DNA of 64,000 nt from Tetrastigma voinierianum. Lineage: Eukaryota; Streptophyta; Magnoliopsida; Vitales; Vitaceae. Below are positions 59,047 through 64,000 of this stretch, piece after piece (the first letter of the stretch is position 1; each line of letters begins with the position of its first letter). Position numbers and translations under genes: made by a program. Location: contig JAEQBH010006371.1 in assembly GCA_016808115.1 (NCBI GenBank), positions 310,001 through 374,000 on the forward strand, read 5' to 3'. A model generated the notes under the pieces. That model worked only from the letters and a program-made list of their open reading frames with translations, ran no database searches and was not told where the DNA came from.

Positions 59047-60941
59047 TATGACACCCCAAATCCCGGGGGTCCATTGACAACCCGTCAACCCGTGAAAAAC
59101 CTATGTGTCTCATATCATGAGACCCTTACATGAGTAAAAATGGCTACTTGGGCCCATACATTAATACTCACAAAAAATCTAACCAACTATATTACAATAG
59201 TTCAAGAGTTAAATACATCACTCTTAATACAAACATATATTAAAATTTAGAATTCTAATACATGTTTTACAAAATAATCAATCAAAGCCACATATCGGCT
59301 TTCTTACGGCGGCTCTAATGAGTGTCGTCTTTGAAAACAGGTCCACGTACTGAAATAATATTCCTCGGCGGAATTGAGCGATGCCCGATTAGTGGGATTA
59401 TCTACATGGATTACTCCGCTAAGTGCACATGCAATGGTTCAATACAAATACATTCAAGCAAATCGCAGTCAACTTGAATGTCACATGATATGGATGAGAA
59501 TGTGACTCACCCTTTCCCTTCTCAGGCCTCATTGGCTCCCTCACGCATGCCGCTTGAGTGTGAGAAAAGCAGTTTGTTTAATGAGTTTTGTTACGAACAT
59601 ACTCTGAGGTTCCGGTAAAATCTATTGGACAACCCCTCTAGAGGTAGAATTCACTGGGTAAGTTCCTCCGAAGCAGTCATGGGTCTGCCTCCGAGATGAA
59701 CTGTTGGACAACTCTCCAAGGCAATTCTTCAGAAAAATGCTATAAATTCTTTCACAGCCATTTTCCTTTTCTTTCTTTCCCTTGTCCTTTTCCACCTAGT
59801 AATTCTGGGTTTGCCCCGGTGCATCATCAAAATCGCTATATCATTCCAAACAACACATGCTAATATATCTCAATCATGCATATATTAACAAATTCACATA
59901 CTAACCACATGTTATTCATTCATAGCAATAACATCAATTAAGCTCACGTAGGATAATAAACAATGCAATTTTCAATAGCTCTGATTATATTTCATATAAT
60001 TCAAACATCATGTTAACACATTAAATTCAATGCATTAACATAATATTTTCTACACAATTCAAGCCATTCATTTTAAGCAAATTTTATGCAGCTAACACAT
60101 GGACATTTTCAGTCCCGACAACTGGCAAGATTTGTTTAGTCCACTGCAACGATGGGGTGTATGAAGCTGACCCTCTCACTAAACATCAGTTCCACTTTGT
60201 GGGCAGAATCCATATTACATTTAGACCTCCACACACACAAAAAACCATTAACAAAGCTCTTAAACAAGGATTAACTCAAGTAGGAGAAAACCCCTACCTC
60301 CCAGAGTTGTTGAAACTCCATAAAACCGGTACCCACGAGTAGCCACTGCAGCCCAGAGACAGCTTTTTGCTTCTTTGCCTCGTCGAAGCCAGACGGTCAG
60401 ATCCTTAGGAATTCTAAAGAGAATGTAAAGCTTCTCTTTCTAAAAATCCCACTCTTTTCTCTCTCCTACAGTTGGCTCTTCTCCCCCTCTCTCTTCTCCT
60501 CTCCCAACCCATTTGGTCAAAATTGGGACAAGAGACTTGTCATCTAAATGCCACATGTCCAATTCTAAGTGGCTCATGGGATAACCTGCTATCACTTGTC
60601 AATCTACTTTGAGATTTTCATACGATATGGCATGATGTCATGTGTCCACCCATAGCCCACACCAGGCTCATGTTTGACTAACTCTGCTTGCGTGACCGTG
60701 GCACATCTTGAGCCACTCAAATTGTGCGAGTGTCCGCCTTTACCCAGTTGCCTCGAAAAGCGTGAAAATTCAAAAGCGTCTCGGAAATTGGAATGAAATT
60801 CGACATTAGTAGCTAGATTTCGCGAGGCGATTAAGCGGTGAAGTCAGTTTAGATCATCGAGATCTAGAAAAATTCCAGATTTTGACCGAAATTACCATTT
60901 TACCATTTTTCAAAAAATTAGGATTTTCTCGGGATTTCACA
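59047..60941 (-). mobile_element. Solo LTR, TGTRARACCCGAG family, copy 3
   Basis: On the minus strand it begins TGTGAAATCCCGAGAAAATC and ends GGGGTGTCATA, where copy 2 ends GGGGCGTCACA, so the terminal CA has become TA. TAAAT flanks both sides (59042-59046 and 60942-60946). It is opposite in orientation to copy 2, only 720 bp away. Minus-strand matches to copy 2 include AATATATG and TGTATTAAGAG-like blocks. Confidence 0.9.
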
Positions 60942-60946
60942 TAAAT

Positions 60947-62640
60947 CCATAGAAGAGTCAAGCTCATTGAAACAAGTGCTTGAGATTATTAATGAAAATA
61001 GTCAGGATCGAGATAAAGATTATGAGGTAGAACTTAGGCATAGCAAAAGAGCAAGGACCAAAAAATCTTTTGGTCCGGATTTTTTGACATATATGCTTGA
61101 AGGGGAACCTCGGACTTTCAAAGAGCTAGTGAACTCTATAGAGAGTCTCATGTGGAAAGAGGTCATTAAGAGTGAAATTGATTCCATATTATATAACCAT
61201 AATTGGGAACTAGTGGATCTTCCACCAGGTTGTAAACCTTTAAGTTCAGTAGGTTTTCAAGAGGAATGGAAAGAAAATGGATCAATTGACAAGTACAAAG
61301 CAAGACTTGTGATCAAAGGCTATAAACAAACTAAATGCCTTGATTATTTTGACACATTCTCTTGTGATGAGAATAAATTCCATAAAGATGGTGCATGCAA
61401 TTGTTGCCTTAAGGAACCTTGAAGTACATCAAATGGATTTAAAAACAATCTTTCTAAATGGAGATTTAGATGAAGAAATATACTTGGAGCAACCTGAGGG
61501 TTTTTCTACTCTAGGATAAGAAAAGAAAGTCTGTAAATTAGTGAAATCCTTGTATGGATTAAAAAAAACCACTAAAACAATGGCATGAGAAATTTGACAA
61601 CGTTATGATGTTACATGGATTCAAAATCAATGAATGTGACAAGTGTGTCTATGTCAAAGACACAGAACATGGATATGTCATTCTATGTCTGTACGTAGAT
61701 GACATTCTTATTATCGGTAATGATGATAAGATGATTACATCTATTAAGAACATGTTGAATTCAAGGTTTCACATGAAAGACTTAGGACTTGTTGATGTTA
61801 TATTAGGGATAAAAGTCAAAATAACATCAGATGGACTTATTCTAAGTCAGTCACACTATGTTGACAATATTCTTAGACAATTTGACAAAGATAATTCTGG
61901 TGTAGCTAGAATACGGTAGATGTAACTTTACATCTCTCTAAGAATAAAGCAGAGAGTGTTTCTAAAGTAGAATACTCTAGGGTAATAAGCAGTCTAATGT
62001 ACTTAATGAGTTGTACAATACCAAACACACCAGCCTATGTAGTTAACAAGGCGGTAGATACACGGAGAGTAATCCGAGGGGCGAGCATTGTGAAAATTAT
62101 AAGTATTAAAATGCACAATTTACTCGTGATTATGGGTTGTATTATACATGATATCATGCTATAATTGAAGGATACAATGATGATAATTGGATATCTAATG
62201 TTAAAGACTCAAAATCCCAAAATGGCCATGTGTTTACATTGGGAGGAGCAGTAGTCTCATGGAAATCCTCAAAACAAATGGTTATTTTCAAATCCATGAT
62301 AGAATAGAAGTTTATAGCGCTAGTGGGAAAGAGGCTGAATGACTACACCATTTCCTAGTGGATATTCCAAGGTGGCTAAAACCTGTGCCTCCAACATGCA
62401 TATATTGTGATAGTCAATCCTTTCTTCTGAGCCAAGAGCCTGAATAGTATGTACAATGGTAGAATACAGACATATTTGTCACGAGACCTGTGCATTACAC
62501 AACTACTCTCAACTAGGGTTATCTCTCTAGATTATGTAAAATCTAAGGATAACATCGTGGATCTACTAACCAAAGGGTTAAACAGAAAGTTAGTTGAGAA
62601 ATCATCGAGGGGAATGGAACTAAAGCCCATAAAGGAATAA
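60947..62640 (+). pseudogene. Copia-4 reverse transcriptase-RNase H, broken
   Basis: The pre-RT region reads ELRHSKRARTKKSFGPDF and then EVIKSEIDSILYNHNWELVD (60967-61422). After a frameshift come EEIYLEQPEGF and KLVKSLYGLK (61430-61565), and after another the catalytic box LCLYVDDILIIGND with an intact YVDD (61692-61703) and FHMKDLGLVDVILGIKV. The RNase H part (61920-62640) is badly damaged, but its end VKSKDNIVDLLTKGLNRKLV (62549-62610) is clear and the stop at 62638-62640 is the expected polyprotein end. Confidence 0.88.
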
Positions 62641-63209
62641 GTTAATACAATGGATACCCAACCTAACTGACTAGAGATCCAAAGATCTAGGTTCAAAAGG
62701 GACAACTAAATTGTAAAGACTTTGATTTGATCACTATGGTGATCTTCCCTTGTCCATATGATGAAATATTGATGCTCATACGAAGTAGGTTAAGTTATGC
62801 TTTTAATGATCTCTATGCATTGGAAAGAGTAACATGAGCTACTCCTAATTTAAGAGATCACCTATGTAAGAGTGAAGTGAGGCAACTTCAAAGGGAATTG
62901 AATAGGGCATAATTAGTATCAAACTCTTGCAGAACCAGGGCCATGTTCATGTCCAAAACGAACATAAAAGGGAGAAATGGGAAATGTTAAGAAGATTCCT
63001 ATGTGAGGTATGTCATTATCTACACAAAAGACAGAACGATTCAAGAATATCATGTCTATTGTTTGCTTAGTAGAGTAAACATACTTTTACAAGGGAAGCT
63101 TCAAAGGGTAACACCTACCTCCTATGTAGGTTTCAACAGTTGTACTCTATCACTTATGAGGAATATTTTGTCAAGTCTTTGGGTGTCAATTTCATCCATG
63201 TAGGGAATT
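62641..63209 (+). other. Copia-4 3' untranslated region and polypurine tract
   Basis: Non-coding DNA between the polyprotein stop and the 3' LTR. It ends ATGTAGGGAATT, where the purine-rich TAGGGAA is a plausible, partly decayed polypurine tract immediately before the LTR start. Confidence 0.7.
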
Positions 63210-63724
63210 TGTTGGATTTTTCATCCGTTTTGAATGAAATTCAATTTTTCTTTTATTTGGAAACATTCACATAATGAGTTTTTAATACCTTTTATAATCA
63301 TATTGATTTCCCCAAACTGAAACTGTCGAAGACTTCAATTCCTTCCGTTCATCTCTTCAATTCATTCTCTACCTGAAGTTTATATATAGAGCGTCAGGAT
63401 CTTCTCTAAAAGACACGCCCATAGAACTCTACCCAAAGTTGAATACAATGCAGTGATAGAGCAAACATGTTCCAGTTCACCGGAGTGGAGCAAGGTGTCT
63501 TGCCGACCATTCATCAAGTCGTTTCATCTTAGGAGACAGAAGTCGACGTGATCTTCTCCAAGCACCAAGGAGATGACGAATATGTTTTAAGGAGATCATG
63601 GTTACTCACGAGACTCGGCATCTTCAATCTCTCTCTTATTTTTTGTTTTGTAATTTTTCATCTCTTTCCTTTGTAATTTTTCTCTCTCCTCTTCATGTTG
63701 TTTCCGTGTGTTTGCAACCATGCA
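63210..63724 (+). repeat. Copia-4 3' LTR
   Basis: It starts TGTTGGATTTTTCATCCG. The first ~95 bp match the head of each array unit and the rest match 53324-53757. It ends near CAACCATGCA, although similarity to the 5' copy runs on for a few bases (ATAAGA). It is followed within 14 bases by a gag coding frame that does not belong to Copia-4. Confidence 0.85.
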
Positions 63725-63737
63725 TAAGAGAGCTTTG

Positions 63738-64000
63738 GTCACCTTGGTGGCATGGTTAAGGAACTAGCCCCTGACGATCCTTCTTTTCCATCATGGGATA
63801 TCAATAATTCTATGGTCATGTCATGGCTCATTTATTCTATGCAGCCATCTCTCATAGAAATCTATCTACTCTATTCCACTGCTAAGGCAATCTGGGATGT
63901 TGTTCACATAGCTTATTCCGATTTAGAAGATTCTTCTCAAATGTTTTCTCTCCATGCTCAAGCCCGTGAGCTTCATCAAGAGGGCACTTCAGTTACCCAA
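63738..64000 (+). pseudogene. Copia gag, later part; probable continuation of Copia-2
   Basis: A stop-free frame from 63738 to the window end contains GHLGGMVKELAPDDPSFPSW, then NSMVMSWLIYSM, AKAIWDVVHIAYSDLE and SSQMFSLHAQARELHQ. This is the part of plant Copia gag that follows the IRGKG block. It starts exactly where the gag fragment at 11017-11188 stops, in the matching codon phase, with ATTG before one break and TTTG before the other. It could instead come from a different element of the same type. The reading frame runs off the window. Confidence 0.75.

Larger units (their letters stand above)
53238..63724 (+). mobile_element. Copia-4: Ty1/Copia element with two solo LTRs in it
   Basis: A plus-strand element with gag, protease, integrase, reverse transcriptase and RNase H in Copia order, between two matching segments (53238-53757 and 63219-63730). 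The polyprotein closely follows the TNT1-94-like type common in plant genomes. Two solo LTRs of one family (56476-58325 and 59047-60941) cut the protease-integrase and integrase-reverse transcriptase regions. Its 5' LTR has no separate TG start: it runs directly out of the 1.7-kb array. I did not find a convincing primer-binding site. Confidence 0.85.

Overview
The window is nuclear DNA of a flowering plant, most likely a eudicot. It is AT-rich, microsatellite-rich and built almost entirely of LTR retrotransposons nested inside one another. The only host protein gene I recognise is a broken copy of a plant FHA-domain gene on the minus strand (7873-9178). Nothing in the window looks bacterial or organellar, and there is no CRISPR array. 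I cannot name the species.

Layout. (1) 1-9178: anonymous host DNA, a 5'-truncated LINE (3515-4445) with a solo LTR inside it, a small deleted Copia element (Copia-1, 4451-6987) inserted in the LINE's own target-site duplication, and the FHA pseudogene. (2) 9179-10787: non-coding host DNA ending in a (TA)n tract. (3) 10788-11188: 5' LTR, primer-binding site and first third of a Copia gag gene (Copia-2). What looks like the next part of that gag lies at 63738-64000, so the 52.5 kb between them may all be nested inside Copia-2. (4) 11189-26400: minus-strand Copia-3, carrying three solo LTRs (12226-13233, 17050-20707, 23444-26330). (5) 26401-53323: tandem array of a roughly 1.7-kb unit, seven units plus a partial one, interrupted by a degenerate Ty3/gypsy element (32344-43112) and a 4.4-kb solo LTR (44202-48646). 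(6) 53238-63724: plus-strand Copia-4, interrupted by two solo LTRs of one family in opposite orientations.

Every retrotransposon coding region carries stops and frameshifts, so nothing here can move on its own. Exact 5-bp target-site duplications date several insertions relative to each other. The two observations most worth following are the gag split across 52.5 kb, and the array whose unit begins with the same ~86 bp as the LTR of Copia-4, which suggests that the array grew inside an LTR. I found no new protein-coding system.
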